DNA of 64,000 bases from Xiphophorus maculatus (GCF_002775205.1 NC_036464.1:1178001-1242000); one strand, 5' to 3'; positions 41,401-54,620 are shown, counted from the first letter of the stretch. Program-made: numbers and translations. Notes: generated from the letters alone by a model not told the origin.

Positions 41401-44400
41401 CAGTAAATACCTGCATCTGTATGACGGCGTCTGTCTGAAGCAGCGCCGTCTTCGCCTGAGCATCGAAGACGAAGGGATACTTGCAGAGAGTCACCACACC
41501 GTCGCGGCCCTGAGGACACAAACACATCAACACTGAAGGCGTTTAACAGGAAGTAGACACATCTTTGTTGGAAAAGAAAGGAGAAAAAAAACAAATCAGA
41601 GATTTAATCACAAGGTGTGAAAACCTCCAGGGTGAGAACACTTTCCCTCTGACTCACCATGGGGTACATCTGCCTCTGAATCCAGGTGACGTAGTCGTTC
41701 CTGATGTCGATCAGGTCGTCCAGCTCGTGGATGTAGAACTTGTCGTACTGGATGATGCTTCCTGATTTCTCGTTCACCTTTAGAGAGCAGCAGAGTGAAA
41801 GCAGAGAAAACCCGGCAACGGGAGAACCAGTCACCAAACCTTCTCTCACCTTGTGCAGAATCTCCAGGAACCGGAGCGAAGTGTCCACGAAGCAGGTGAA
41901 GATCCGCTGCTCGGCCGGAGGAATGCCCATTTTGTGCATCTGGAGCAGAAACACAATGACGTCCTTGTAGAGGTCGACCAGCCGCTGGAAGAACAGCGGC
42001 TCGAATGTGGACCACCAGTTCCCTGAAGCCATAAAAAAACAACAATCTGAGACCAAGATGGCTCCACTCATCAACAGAAGCTTCAGTCGGCATGAAGAAA
42101 AGTTCTGCATGTTTTCAGGTACAAAACAGAAATGTATTCATTCATGAACCTGAATGAATCAGTGTTGCTACAGTGCTGGTATGGCATTACGTGAATAACA
42201 TTTTTAACTTATGCTTTACTTTTAGTAGGCTGATCAGAGTGCCTGCAAATTTTTATTATGAATCCATGACTTGCTGTTCTGTATAGAAGCTCATTTCCAC
42301 CATGAAAGAAAGTCCAACTATGAATTTTAAAGTCATAATGATAACTACATAATTAGGACTATTTTTTTTTTCAAAATGATGACTTTAAACTTGACATTAT
42401 GACTTTAAAAATTCAAATTATGAATTTAAAACTCAAAATTTGACTGAAAACCTCAGAATTATGGCTTTAAAACAAACATTTCACTTCTAAACTGGTAATC
42501 ATGACTTGTTCTCATAGTTATGAGTTTTTAACTACAAATGATGACTTCCTGTTGGGTTTTTACTCTTTCTTTCAATCTGACCGGGGTGAAGAATGAGCTT
42601 CAGTGAGTATGAAGGGAACCAACCTAAAACCTTCAGCGGCGCCTCCTTTAGGCCGATGACGCATTTGGCAAAGGGGATGGTGATGGTGATGTAGTTGCTG
42701 CGGTCGCTGAACAAAGGGCTTTCAGGCAGAAACAGGTAGAGCCTCAACGCCTCGATGTCTGGAGGAGAGCTGCTCAGTTTGGGAATCAGCTCCTTCTCCA
42801 GGCTGGCAGCAACCTGAGGCACAAAACACCAACGACGGGCCGGTTACAGTTACTGAGGATGAACCGGATCCATTAGGGACGAGTTCAGGCCACAAAGCAG
42901 CACAACGACACATTTAGACTGGAAATGATGCTCAGAGTTACCTGGCATTATTCAATTGTTGCATCTTATTTCTACTTGTTGCTAATCTTATTTATTTACT
43001 TCAGGTTAGTTTTGCGTGTATTTCTGCTGCTTAGGATTTGTTTCTAGGTTATAGTTTTGCACCATATCTATTAATATATTTATAAAAATCAATGAAAAGG
43101 GATTTGAAATAAAAAACATAATTTAAGCAAATTTATGCTGTGGATAAAAAAATCCAACATTTATAGACTAAGAAACATGTATGCATACTTTAGTGTATGT
43201 GCGTATGTATATGTGTGTACATATGTATACACACATCTGTATTTTTTGTATATATATTCATATTTTCATATTTATATTTTGTAGTTTAGCTTGTATGTTG
43301 TTTTTTTTCCTACACTGTTCTGTTTTTTATTCTGTTGTGTTTTTTATTTCCGTTACTCTTTTGTTCTGTCCTCTTTCTGTCAAAGCAGCTTAAATTTCAG
43401 AAATGTGGAATTAAAGGATTATTTTATAATAAAAAACAGTTTATTATAGCGGTAACAGTACACAGAATTCATGGTTTCTTTGCACTCTGAACAAGAGAGA
43501 ATTATGCAAATATTTCTGACTTTTTTATTATAACTTTCATCAGCAGTAAAAGAATCTTTCAATTCCTGAAATTCATTTGACTTATTATTATGCTCTAAAA
43601 CTTTTTAAAAGTTGAAAGTATAGAACTGAGTGGAAATTTGGTTGATTTTTCTCCAACATAGATTCCCAGCTGTACTTGAACACAGCATGTTTACCTTTTG
43701 TTTAATTGTTTTTTAAATTGAGAATAAAAAAAACAACTTATTATTCTTTCAAAATAAAAGATTTTTTTTTTTTACTTTATCCTATGGTCACGAATAAAAC
43801 ATTTGACTTCCTATCTGTTCTGTGACGTCGATGCGTTTGCCTGAAGATCGGTTCTGTTCTTGACTGACCTGCTGAGAAATCTTTGGGTGGTCCTGCTGGA
43901 TCAGTCTGTGGAGAAGCAGCCGAGCCATGTTCATATCCACCCCAGAATATTTACTGCTGGTACTGAAGTGACCCGGGTGACTGAGCAGAAGGAAAAGCCA
44001 ACTTTAAAGCGAGCGATGAGACTAAAAGGTGGAGAAGGTTTGGTTCTGCCGATTACCTGGTGGACAGAAACGAGCCGTTCAGGCAGCTGGCAGAGGAGAA
44101 CACCAGGTCGATCTCACTGCAGGAGGCAGACAGTCATTATTAACATGGTGCAACAAAACCTCCAAACTGAGCTGAGAAGATTTCATTCATAGGAATATAA
44201 GGGCAGGAGAAATCTGAGTGACTGATTTACTTGGACACGTCGACCGGGAGTCTTCCTGGTGAGTTGTTCAGCCATTTCTGTACGATCGCCTCATTCAGGG
44301 TGCAAATCCTTCTTTGAGGATCTTGTTCTGTCAAATTGTCCATGTCCTGAGGTTCCTACAATAAAGACAGGAAGAACCACATCAGCTTATGTTGATATAA

Positions 44401-47400
44401 TCCATCAGGTTTGAAAAACGAACTTGATGGATTTCAGTTTGTAGAGCAGAGCATTTTTGTGCATTTCTGATTCTTAAATGTAGTGGAAACTGTACATGCT
44501 TATCTGATGCTCAGATATTAAGATATCTGTTATACAGTCTTCAGTCAGAGGCCTCTTCAGATTTGTTATAAGACTGACTGCTACTGGATATCCTTTCTGC
44601 CCAAAGCTTTATCCACCACAACAATAAGTAAAGAGATTTTGAATGAACAAAATCTCTCAAAATCTTTTTTGTTTTTGTTCATTCACACTTTTTAAATACA
44701 CTGAAGTTTATAGCTGTAAGGCAACAAAATGTGGAAAAGGTTAAAAAGCAAAACCCAATTATGACAAGGTCCATTTAATACCTAGAACTGGTAAATTAAC
44801 TCAGCCAATTAGAAAAAAGATTTAAATTTAACTACAGACATTAAAATTCAGTCATAGTTGTAATATTATGAAGGTCACATTGCCAAATAGTAAAAAATCT
44901 CCATGGACGGAATCACCGTCTGTAGCTGCATGTAGTAACAAAGGGTGTCAATACTTTTTCAAGACACTTTAAGTTTTTAGTAAAATATTGACGACTGCAA
45001 CAGTGAATTTATGGTTACGGTCCACTTAGTGATCAGGTGCTAGCTGCAGCTAAAGGCTTCTAAATGTGACATATTGTACTTGAATGCATCATATACAGAC
45101 CCTGAATGCCTCTGGCATTTTGGATTCAGAAACTTTAATAACTCGGGTTTAATTTCAGAACATTTGATTACATTTACTTTTGTACCAGAAGGAAAAAAAG
45201 AAAAAAGATTTTATTTTCCTTCCAAAATCTAGAGATTTGAATATTTAATGTGGGGAGAGCAACAAATAGACAAAAAACAATATTACTGAACAAATAATAT
45301 TTTAAAGACAAACTAAAATTATTTAAATAAAGAGGACAGTTTACTTACATTAATGCTGCAATAATAAGCAAAGCTCTGATCTCCTCCAGCATAAATCCTT
45401 TTGACCAAGCAGCTCTGCTCCAAGTCTGGACATTAAAGCACATGGTTAGTACAATAATAGAGATGTTATTCATGTAACGTTGGATTTTCATCTCATATGC
45501 TTTAATTAGCAACATTTTAAAACTGGATCTTTAGATTTTCTCCAGCTTTCGTCAGGAAGTCTCACCGTTCTCCTCTGAGGGGCAGGAAGTGGCCCAGGGT
45601 CCTTTAACGGGGGAGGGGCTCTTCCTGTTGCAGGTGGCGCGTGTGCCCAGCTGGCCATTCCCTCCCAGTCCAAACGAGTAAATCTTCCCACAAGCAGGTG
45701 TGAAAGCCAGCGTGTGTTGCCTGATGTTCAGAATGTTATGAATGTCTAAACAGAAACAGCGTCTGCATTTTATCTCTCATTTTATCATTTCATTCTTTAC
45801 CTTCCACATGAAATCTGAGTGACTACATTTCCCATGAGCTCAAACACCTTCCTGGGGTTGATTTCATGGTTGGTGGAGTTATGGCCGAGCTGTCCGTACC
45901 CGCCTGCTCCAAAAGTAAACACACCCCCTTCCTGTGGAAACACACGGAAACCTGAGGCTGAAAATGATTATATACATGCAAATACAGCAGAGCAATTCTT
46001 AACGTCATCAAATTTGTTTTCTTTTACCCAAATCTCTTAAATAAGACCATAACCCATCATTTGTAGTCAGAAATAATCTATGTTCTTACAACAAGCCCGG
46101 CAGGATTCAACACAGCTGAATGATTCGCTTTCTTTTACATGTTAAGAAACAAACTTCATCTTAACGCAACGTGAGAAGGTAGTGACTGCTGTGCGTGTCA
46201 GCGCTGCAGGGGGCCTCTCATCTTGCTTTAAACATCAAATCATATAAATTTTGCCATGTTTTTTTGTTTTCCATGTTTGTGTTGCTAATGTGTAGGAACC
46301 TGCTGCTGGCAGGGAAGAAGAACAGCAGTGAGCTCTGACAGCAGATACGTTTAAACATCAGCGCTGAAAGAGCCGCTTCTTGATAATTCAGCAAAATTAA
46401 AATACACTTTATGGGACCAAAGAAAAAAAGGAGAGAATTAAACTGTGGTATATAAGCTAATTATACTCTAATATTTTCATTAAAACTTGATGCCATGATG
46501 AATATTTGCACTTTATTAAAAACTGACAAATGAACAAAAACATTTCAACTGAATTTAGGTCAAAATCTTTCAAGGAGCAGTATTATGTATTTTCCAGGCA
46601 CATAGTGCCATTTTACAGCACATTAAAGTACTTATGTTACCTTCAGTTGTTACTACATATGTCAAATATGACATAAAAGCAATTTGATGCCTCTGTTTCT
46701 TTAAAAAAAAGTTGATTTTACGTAATACTCAACTACAGACATGAATTTATTCAGTTTTGTGTGACAGAGAAGTATTCACAACCCTTAAAATAAAGCAAAA
46801 CCAGTCAGACTCCTGGCTGTTTGCAGATTCAAATGAAAACGTTCTGAACAGCAGAACGGATCTAGCCGACCTTTGTGAGCACGGCCGTGTGATCTTCTCC
46901 ACAGCAGACGTAGATCACTCTCTGGGATCTCAGGGACTTGAGGAGAGTTGGGAAGCAGCGATCTGTTGAAGGCCAGAGGAGAATTAGACTCAAACACTCC
47001 CAGGCAGCGTAAGGCTTCGTAAAGCGCCCACCGTTGCTGTCGTTGACCCCCAGCTGGCCGAACTTGTTGCGGCCCCAGCCGAACACGGCTCCAGAGACAG
47101 TGAGGGCGAAGCTGTGAGCGCCACCTGCTGCCAGCTGAACGAAGGGAACGGACTGCAGCGACTGGACGGCCTGAGGCGTGGAGAAGCTCTGACCCGTCAG
47201 GCCCAGCCCCAGCTGGCCGTATCGGTTCTGACCCCAGGAGAAGATCTGGCCGCCTGGAAACAAACGCGCTGTGATGGACCGGAACCGAGACAAGGGGAAG
47301 AAGGAATAAACCAAACAAAACGTCCTCACCTCTGGAGAGAGCGAGGGAGTGCCAGTACCCACAGGCCACGTGGGCGACCTGCACATCTGATAAACTCTTG

Positions 47401-49307
47401 ATATTCCTGATAAAACATATAAAATAAGAACATGAGCAGCAGAATGAAAACAACACATTTTATCAGACTATATATAATAAAAGCAGAAGCAAATATTGTG
47501 TTTGTTCCCTTCTGACCTTTTTTCCCCCACAGATTTTTATGTTCTTTATTGGAAATTGATGTGACAGAGCAACACAAAGTGGTAGTGTATAACTGTTAAC
47601 TCAAATAAATTATTATAAAATATTATATAGCTTTTTATTCTTTTAAAGTTTGTTAGATTAAAAAAAGTGCTTTTTATTGATTATTCTCTTCACTGGTTAA
47701 CTTGTCTAATGTTTTGTATTTATACTTTTTATACACATATTTTTATGTGTATAATTTTTTATACACATTATAAAATGTGTTGTTTTCATCTGCAGACCCT
47801 GAAGGACTGCAGATGAAAACTAACACTGCCATATTTTGTAATAAGCATTTTTCCTTGTGAAATAAACAACATGAAAAGACTAAATGGAGAAATTTGATAA
47901 GTGCAACATTTGTCTTAGTGGTGTGACTCAAAAATTTTATTCAAGTTAATTGAATATAATAAATTAATCACATTTTTAATCAAAAACTAATAGACAAAAT
48001 AAGCAACATTTTTAATTCAATAACTTTTTGCTGCTAAATTATTGAATAAATCAACATATATGGTCAAGAAGAATTTCTTTTTATAGTTAATCTGTTATTT
48101 AGAAATCAGATTGGATTATTGTTTTATTCTAGCCATTCGGCTTTCTAACGTTTCAGGAAGTGCTGATCATTCATTTAACTTGGACTTGGAAATGTGGAGT
48201 GTGGAAGGCTGACGTTAGCGTTAGCCTCTGTGCTGCTGCTGCATGTTTAGCTACATTAAACTTGAGTAGCTTCACTGATCAGCTAATTCCTTTTAGCACA
48301 ACTTGAACACACAAAAGTATTTGCCAGCATCCAATCAGATTGTTTCTAAAGCAAAAATTAACTCCTTGTGGTCCAAGAGAAGCGGCTTTGTTGCCCATCG
48401 GTGTTGCTAGCAAATATCGCTCATGCGTCAGATTTATGGGTGTACCAGAAACACAAATCCAAAGGTACCGGTTTGTTTGCAACAAACAAAGCAATTAAAT
48501 GCATTAAAATCTGTGTAATTCATGAATCAAAATGAATGCGTTCAATTCACAGCCATAGTCAGAACCTAACATAACTTTTGGGCTTCATGAAGAAGTTCGA
48601 GGCCTCCACAGAGCAACATGAGGCTCGATGTTCTAACTTTTTTTATTTAGTTGTGTCAGTGTAATGGGTAAATACAAATACAACTTAATTTTTTCAGTTA
48701 AAAAATAAATATTTTAGAAAACTACGCATTAGTTTCCTTACACTGTAATAATGATTTGCCAGGTTGTATTGGTTTGTCACATAAAATCCTAACAAATTCC
48801 TACTGCAGCGAAAAAACAAATTTTAACAGTAAGTCACTAGATCTACCTCGGAACTCGAATACATTCTTCAAAGTTATTTAGACCCAGTTGTCCGTCTGAG
48901 CCGAGCCCCCAGGAGAAAACCTGGCCTTTGTCGTTTAAGGCCAGCGTGTGCGACTCTCCGCAGGACAACGCCACGATAATCTGTGCGTCCAAGGCCACGA
49001 CCTGCTCTGATAGATGACATGGTTCAGGTTTTTATGAGCAGAGGCCGACGGAACCAGACAGACGCCATGAACGTACCCAACCTGGTTTCTTCCTGGACTT
49101 GTCGTGACCCAGCTGGCCCAGGTCGTTGCAGCCGCAGGTGTAGACGGTCCCATCGTCCAGCAGGAAGGCCGTGTGTTTGCGGCCGCAGCCAACGTCGTTC
49201 ACTCGCTTCCCGTGAAAAAAGTCACACCTCCGCGGCTCAACTACAATCTCTTCGTCGATCCCGCCCAGGCCGAGCTGTCCGTAGGAGGCGTTTCCCCAAC
49301 ACAGCAT
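38484..49307 (-). CDS. herc4: herc4, HECT and RCC1-like E3 ubiquitin ligase 4
   Basis: Cytosolic E3 ubiquitin ligase. 23 coding exons (minus): 49307-49082, 49006-48847, 47406-47330, 47253-47032, 46962-46871, 45931-45801, 45720-45566, 45425-45349, 44355-44231, 44116-44057, 43980-43869, 42813-42624, 42022-41850, 41777-41658, 41509-41411, 41327-41160, 40600-40457, 40163-39997, 39918-39852, 39768-39686, 39599-39416, 38882-38780, 38692-38484. They sum to 3144 nt, 1047 residues (human 1057), with every junction in frame. The N-terminal third is RCC1-like repeats (MLCWGNASYGQLGLGG, TCGCNDLGQLGHDKSRKKP, FGAGGYGQLGHNS, YSFGLGGNGQLGT). The HECT domain has VIFVGEDAVDAGGVRKEFF, PKYGMFRYYEESRLIWFS and catalytic Cys1015 in HTCFNLL. 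The start sequence separates it from HERC3. Decayed Tc1 pieces sit in introns. An acceptor at 49343 places an extra 5' UTR exon upstream. Confidence 0.96.
38941..39396 (-). mobile_element. Internally deleted Tc1-like element in a herc4 intron
   Basis: The left end has AACTTTTCCACATTTTGTCA and GGGATTTTCTGATTGACCAAC; the right end has GGTATGAATACTTTTACAAAG, the inverted counterpart. Only 455 bp remain, with one transposase-region scrap (CTGCCCATTCCTCTTTGC, 39148-39165). It sits between the last coding exons of herc4 and ends 20 bp from an exon. Confidence 0.65.
43170..43270. repeat. TATG/TACA-rich microsatellite in herc4 intron
   Basis: Alternating TATG, TGTG and ATAC units between herc4 exons at 43869 and 42813. 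The surrounding 1 kb is AT-rich and otherwise featureless. Confidence 0.6.
44505..44740 (-). mobile_element. Tc1-like element fragment in herc4 intron
   Basis: Reverse-strand relative of 2217-2300 (shared AGTAGCAGTCAGTC and GAAGAGGCCTCTG blocks), followed by AACAAAATGTGGAAAAGG, the subterminal Tc1 pattern. Ends were not resolved. The rest of this intron (44740-45340) is AT-rich. Confidence 0.5.
47930..48500 (+). repeat. Dispersed repeat family R1, copy C (herc4 intron)
   Basis: Same orientation as copy B: TTTCAGGAAGTGCTGATCATTC, CTGCTGCTGCATGTTTAGC, CAATCAGATTGTTTCTAAAG and ATGCGTCAGATTTATGGG in matching order. A solitary copy shows that the unit is about 550 bp. Confidence 0.55.
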
Positions 49308-49454
49308 GGTGGCTCTCGCCGCGCTGCAGGATACACTTCACCCTGCAAAAGTAACATCATCACAGCTTCATAAAGCACAGGCATGGAGGATCACTGTAAC
49401 CACAAAGACAAGCCATAATCACTGGCTAGTTATTCTGATTTACATGTAATGGAA

Positions 49455-50095
49455 GTAGAGCTAAAACAATTAATCATGATGAATCGATTATTGAAATAAT
49501 CATCATGTAATTTTGTAATTATTCATTAACTGGCATGCACAAAGTCAACAAAAGACCATTTGCTGCAAGAACATCTTGAGAGCAGTAATTAAGCCAAAAC
49601 TATTAAAAACTATATACATTTTTCATTATAAAGATAAAAAACCTTTGTCTGTAAATATGTTCTGCCAAAAACTCTACCCAAATCTCCTTAATAATAATAA
49701 ACACTTTTTGCTATCCAATTATTCACCAGATTAGCCACACGCCATATTGGTATTAAGTTGAGCAGAAAGAGTTGAACCTTTACATGTTTTAGCTGCAGAT
49801 GCATAATTTACTACAAACATTCAGGCATCCACTAGAGGAATGCTGTTACTGCATTTTAGGCAATAAAATGTTTATTTTCTTAGTTTAAAAGAAAATAAAT
49901 TATTTTTCTTCCACTAAACTTTCCTATAATATGCTTTGATACAACACGTGAGAAGGCAGCTGGGAGGTGATAATGACTGTCTACTGTATATCTGTCAAAG
50001 CAGCTGTTTTCATGGTTGAGTAAAGCCCAACATTCCTGAATGAATTAATGGTATTAATTAGTCAATAAATGAACTTTTTGGTGATATTCTAACCT
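49455..50095 (+). mobile_element. MITE family R3, copy 1 (herc4 intron 1)
   Basis: Related to 55197-55838 along its length: AAACAATTAATCATGATG, CATTTGCTGCAAGAACA, TTTTGCTATCCAATTATTCA and AGGCAATAAAATGTTTATTTTC. The right end is missing. Class is uncertain. Confidence 0.5.
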
Positions 50096-50657
50096 ATAGA
50101 CATGCACCTACATACAGGCTTTAAACCAATTAGCCAAGCTAATAATCAACTTTCCTTCTGAAGCTTTAGACTTCTTAATCTGCGAACATTTCTGACATCA
50201 TGTACATAAAAATATAATAATTAACCCACCTTACATTAATAGCCAGTATTTACAACATTCTAATAATCCAGATGATGTTTCCTGTTACCATAGTTAGCAT
50301 GGAGATCACAAGCTAGCCAGGTGAGCAATGAATGGTGCAACCTGCCCAGTTAGGTGTTTATGATGCAGTTGACAGGTCGCTTTTCTTTAATGATAACATA
50401 TAACATATAAATTCAGTCAAAGCGTTCAACACGTGGTGTCATCGATACTTTAAGAGGTTATATTCCACCATAAGAGAGGCAGTTAGCAAGCTAAAGAGTT
50501 ATAATTTAGCACGGAGTTCATTCGGGAACTCAAAGCCATCATTAATATAAACACACGAAATGTATTTTTATTGTGTTTTCGGTTATCTAAAATATCCTCT
50601 TAAACAACTTTGAGAGCATATTTCAGAGAACCGCTAAAGCCAAGCAGTGAATCTCAC

Positions 50658-50830
50658 CAAAAGCGGCTCCACAAACAGCCTCCCCGCCTCCCCGCGCTTC
50701 ACTCTGCGGCTGTTTCAGAGATTATTCACCGGACATTTTCCAGAGATTACCGTGGAAAGCTAACAATCTCATGGATGACACTAAATCTTTCACTCATCTC
50801 CAAAAGACCTGTCAACAGCCGCTGTACGGA
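50658..50830 (-). promoter_or_regulatory. herc4 first (untranslated) exon and promoter region
   Basis: Minus-strand GC-rich sequence ends at a good donor (TTTTGGTGAGAT, exon edge 50658). The next acceptor in the right direction is 49343, in front of the herc4 start codon. The transcription start was not resolved. A palindromic NRF1-like site (TGCGCATGCGC, 51176-51186) lies about 350 bp upstream. Confidence 0.5.
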
Positions 50831-51175
50831 GCTATTAATGTAGTGTGTCAATATACGGAAACACAACCAATACTTCCGGTTGAACTTTAAAACATAAAAG
50901 TATTTTAGTAATGTTAGCAACACTAACATTACTAAAATGTTAGTGTCATATCGGCGTTAAAAAGCACTTTCATTTACATAATTACTATTACTATATAATT
51001 ATGTGCCAAAATGGGATTACTATGTGCCAATAATAATAATTTTTTTAAACATAAGGTAAGATTTAATTTTGAAAGTTTGACAATTAAACCGGAAAACGTC
51101 CTACATTTCCGTAAACTTTGCCCTGAGTAGTAAAGAAATGTCGCGAAGCATCAGAAATGTTCTAGATGCACATCG

Positions 51176-51186
51176 TGCGCATGCGC
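51176..51186. promoter_or_regulatory. NRF1-like palindrome TGCGCATGCGC
   Basis: Exact NRF1 consensus core, in the upstream flank of herc4. Function is inferred. Confidence 0.4.
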
Positions 51187-51753
51187 GATCCCTGCCGTTG
51201 TAAACGTTTTTACATATTACAGTAAAATCAATAAAACTCGCTCACATCATATTCCTTTGTTTCTATAACTACACCACTAACAGACTGGTTCACTTTATGT
51301 CGTCCAGGTCGCAAAAATAGGTCTGAGTTGTTAAAGTTAGATACTGACAATAAAAAAATAAAAATTAAAAAAAATAAAAGCAGCAATCTGAAACCAAAAG
51401 CGATATTGTTTACTTTTAGTGCGCAATCGAGCTCACATAATGAGGTAAAGTTCAGTTTTCACAAAACAACTTGTATTTAATTTCAATATTAGAAAATGAT
51501 TGTCATGATATATAGTACAAAATGAAAGTAATATATTAAAAATGTGTTAATATGAGATATAAAACACTCCAAAACTAGGTTTTCTTGGGTTTATTTAAAC
51601 AGATAAAATATGTTGTTGTTTCTTTCAGCTGATGATATCACGTTATGGTACGGCGCGTCTTACGGAAGAATCTGGAAATGATCTGTTGGATCTTGTTTCT
51701 GTTTTTCAAACCAAATGATTCAGCTCGCCTTGTTTCACTGCTGTGGATGATCC

Positions 51754-51768
51754 GGCGCCCTCTGGCGG
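51754..51768 (-). promoter_or_regulatory. CTCF-like motif
   Basis: Minus strand reads CCGCCAGAGGGCGCC, a strong match to the CTCF core. It is located between herc4 and the small gene at 53771. Confidence 0.4.
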
Positions 51769-51925
51769 TAATGAAAACAGGAGCGTAACAAGAACAAACT
51801 GTTCACACTAGTTTGAACATTTCCACAGAGGAATCAGAAATACTCACAACTTCTCCTTAAGTAGAAGTACAGATAATGGTATAAAAAATATTCTAGTAAA
51901 TGTAAAAGTACAGGCTGAACTGTTT

Positions 51926-52011
<86 letters not shown>
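51926..52011. repeat. (AATC)n microsatellite, about 21 units
   Basis: Uninterrupted AATC repeats followed by AGTTTATTTGTATAACACAT, a sequence that in fish often follows such tracts at the tail of a dispersed repeat. Confidence 0.95.
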
Positions 52012-52374
52012 GTTTATTTGTATAACACATTTCAGCACATTCCCTGCTGTATTGTTTTACTAAAGTAAAAGTAAAACAGTACAAGTTTTAAAATGTATTT
52101 TAGTTTAAAAAAAAAAGTAAAATGAATACAAAATGACTTTAGATAAGTATAAAATACTTAGAAGGCTGGGCTAATATGTGGAAACTCACCTTTTTTCCTC
52201 TCATGCTAAAAATAGAGACAGATAGATGTGACCTTTGACCTCTGATCCAAATCCAGTCAGGTCACAGTGACCTGACTGGATTCTGTGACTGAAGAATATT
52301 GACAAAAGTATTGAAAGAAAACTGAAGTATTCAGAGGATGACAAACACTTAGAATAATACAACTTTTTGTCCGT

Positions 52375-52735
52375 AGAAAAGAAAAGAATATTAATGTGTT
52401 AGAGTGGCCTAGTCAAAGTACAGACCTGAATGCAATCAGGTCTGGAAAATGGATCTTAACAGATCAAATCTGGCGTAGTTTGAGATGAAAAATTAACAAA
52501 AGCTTCAACCTTTAAAGACATAAAGCTGATAGAAATTATCTCCCAGAAGAAATAATCTGTAAATACATCAAGATGTGGTGAAAGATTGAAACATCAATCA
52601 TTTTTCTTCCACTTCACCATTATGCACTTTTTTCTGTTATATAAAATTAGAAAAGAAAAGAGTAATACAATTCACATATTGTAACCTGAAAAAATGTGGA
52701 CAAATTTATGGGTTGTGAATAAATTAAGAAACAGC
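52375..52735 (+). mobile_element. 3' part of a Tc1-like element
   Basis: Has GTGTTAGAGTGGCCTAGTCA (transposase Trp-Pro-Ser region), TTCTTCCACTTCACCATTATG, and AAAAATGTGGACAAATTTATG near the right end. The left half is absent. Confidence 0.6.
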
Positions 52736-53700
52736 AGCGTTCAGTTCGCCTGATTCAATCTTCTGTTGCTTTTGTTTTCACCTCTTGGTGCGTGAGTGCG
52801 TCTCTCTGGATTTATACAAACCCAACTGAATTTAAAGCTTTGAACACTTTTGTAATTTTTTAAATCAATATATCTATAGAAATAAAATATCAATTTTTAG
52901 CTTTTTGTCTTTTATAGCTGTATTTTAGCTTATTTTTATTTTATTTTTTTATTTAATTGGGTGCATTAACATCCTGAAGCTATTAAAAGTCCATTTTAAC
53001 CCCTGTATGGCCTATTTATCATTCATATTGCAGAAAATAAACAAAACAGAAAACAAATGATTCCAAAAATTAAACACTTTTCTTGTAAAAAGACAAAAAT
53101 CATTTTTTACATTTCAGCTCTACAAAGATCCCCTTTTCTTCAAAAATCTGACTCAGTCATTTAATTCAACTATTTGCCTATTTAATTGCTCAGCAGGTAA
53201 AAAAGATCCAGGAAATAATTTTTGTTTTTAATTTTAAAAAAGTGTTCAGTGACCAATTTGAACTTAAGGATGAAAATGTTTTCCTTGTCAGGACGAGCGG
53301 CTTCCTCATAGCTGCAGCTGGGCGAGTCTCAGGAAAACAGTGAAGAGATGTAGAGCAAACCTTTATATTCTCACGGTGCAAACAATAAATGAAGCTTTTT
53401 AAAATATGATGAAGGTTAAAGACTCCAGAAAGTCATATTGACAAATCTCTCAAGTATTTAGTGATGCGCAGATGAGGGTGGAGGTGATGCAGTGACTGAC
53501 CTTCTGTCAATAACAGTTTTCTTCCCACTCCAACGGCGCTGTTTACGCAAACACTTTACGTAACAAACAATTTTAACTATTTATTGTTAAGACTCAGCAT
53601 CAGGTGCCTTCCTAGCGATGCGGCTCGTCCCGTTCTGCAGGTTCTGCCAGGGAGTTTTTCGCCTGCCGGCTTACGCAGAGTGGCCTGATGGGTGGCAGCA
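52736..53700. other. Intergenic, nothing recognised
   Basis: AT-rich DNA upstream of the small gene at 53771. Short frames only. Confidence 0.5.
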
Positions 53701-53708
53701 GCCGAGTT

Positions 53709-53714
53709 TATAAA
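53709..53714 (+). promoter_or_regulatory. TATA box of the small gene
   Basis: TATAAA 57 nt before the start codon at 53771, giving an expected transcription start near 53740 and a short 5' UTR. Confidence 0.5.
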
Positions 53715-53770
53715 GATCAAACCAAGACACGGCTGACTATAGAAGCAGAACAGAAGCTTGAGAAGGAAAC

Positions 53771-54273
53771 ATGTTGCAGCTGGTTGGAGTAAGTAAAGGT
53801 TCAAAATGTTTCAGTTTTTCTGAGAGGAATGGTAGTTCTGGTATTGACGGGTGTGTTTCTTTCGTTCAGGTGGTTGCCGGATTACTCTTTGTTGTAATTT
53901 GCTTTTCCAAAGGCCTGAAAGATGTGAGTAACCTTTTGATATTTTTGAAAATTTAACAAAATCAAGTAACCAGCAAAGGAACATAAAACCTGGTTATCTG
54001 ACATGATTACTGCTGTTTACAGGGAAAAAAGTCTCAAAAGTCCCAAATTCCTGAATCCTCTTCCAACAGCATATTGGTGAGTAATTTTTCCAGCTGCAGC
54101 CATTTCATTTAAATCTCAAGCAATCAAACATTTGGTGCATGACTCTTTAACAGAATGACCTGAGTGAGGAGGATGTGCATTTACTGGCAAAGATCCTTTC
54201 TGTCGGACTGGTGGACGCCGATCCAAACTACCTGCAACACCTCAAAGCCTTCAGAGACCTGGCAGGAGGGTAA
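53771..54273 (+). CDS. Unrecognised small secreted or membrane protein, four exons
   Basis: Exons 53771-53788, 53870-53923, 54023-54076 and 54154-54273 join to an 81-residue protein. All four donors/acceptors are good (GTAAGT, GTGAGT, GTGAGT; AG) and all three introns are phase 0 and under 100 bp. Residues 4-18 (LVGVVAGLLFVVICF) form a signal peptide or membrane anchor. A basic Lys/Gln/Ser segment, a Ser-rich stretch and a likely amphipathic helix (LSEEDVHLLAKILSVGL, then YLQHLKAFRDL) follow, ending Ala-Gly-Gly. There is no cysteine after the signal. I recognise no family; all-phase-0 introns are also seen in SCPP genes, but the exon plan is not typical of them. It is convergent with adtrp, 350 bp away. 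The coding call rests on four clean junctions in frame plus a TATA box. Confidence 0.65.
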
Positions 54274-54620
54274 AGAAAGAGAAACTAATGGACTCAAAAC
54301 CAACGATGTTTCTGGGAATGTCTGGAGATTTGTGATAAGATCACTGCAGTGCTGTTCAGCATTGTAGACTGGACTTGTTTTCTCACAAGACGCTCCACAA
54401 TCAGCAGAACAATAGGCACCTTATTCAGGTTAAACCGGATCCAGACGCTGGTTAGACATGGACAGAAAGTCGGGATCAAGTTAAACACAGCAAACAGCTG
54501 GACTGTAGCGTGTGGAAGCTGATTTATTATGCTGCTTGGATTCTTGTCATGTATTTTTGTGTTGACCTGGAAACAATAATTGTAGTTATATGGGGTACAG
54601 CTGTCTCAGACGTGCAGAAA

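Noticed and set aside
45825-45840. CTACATTTCCCATGAG, resembling a ZNF143 site
   Set aside because: It lies inside a herc4 coding exon and is explained by the conserved protein sequence there.
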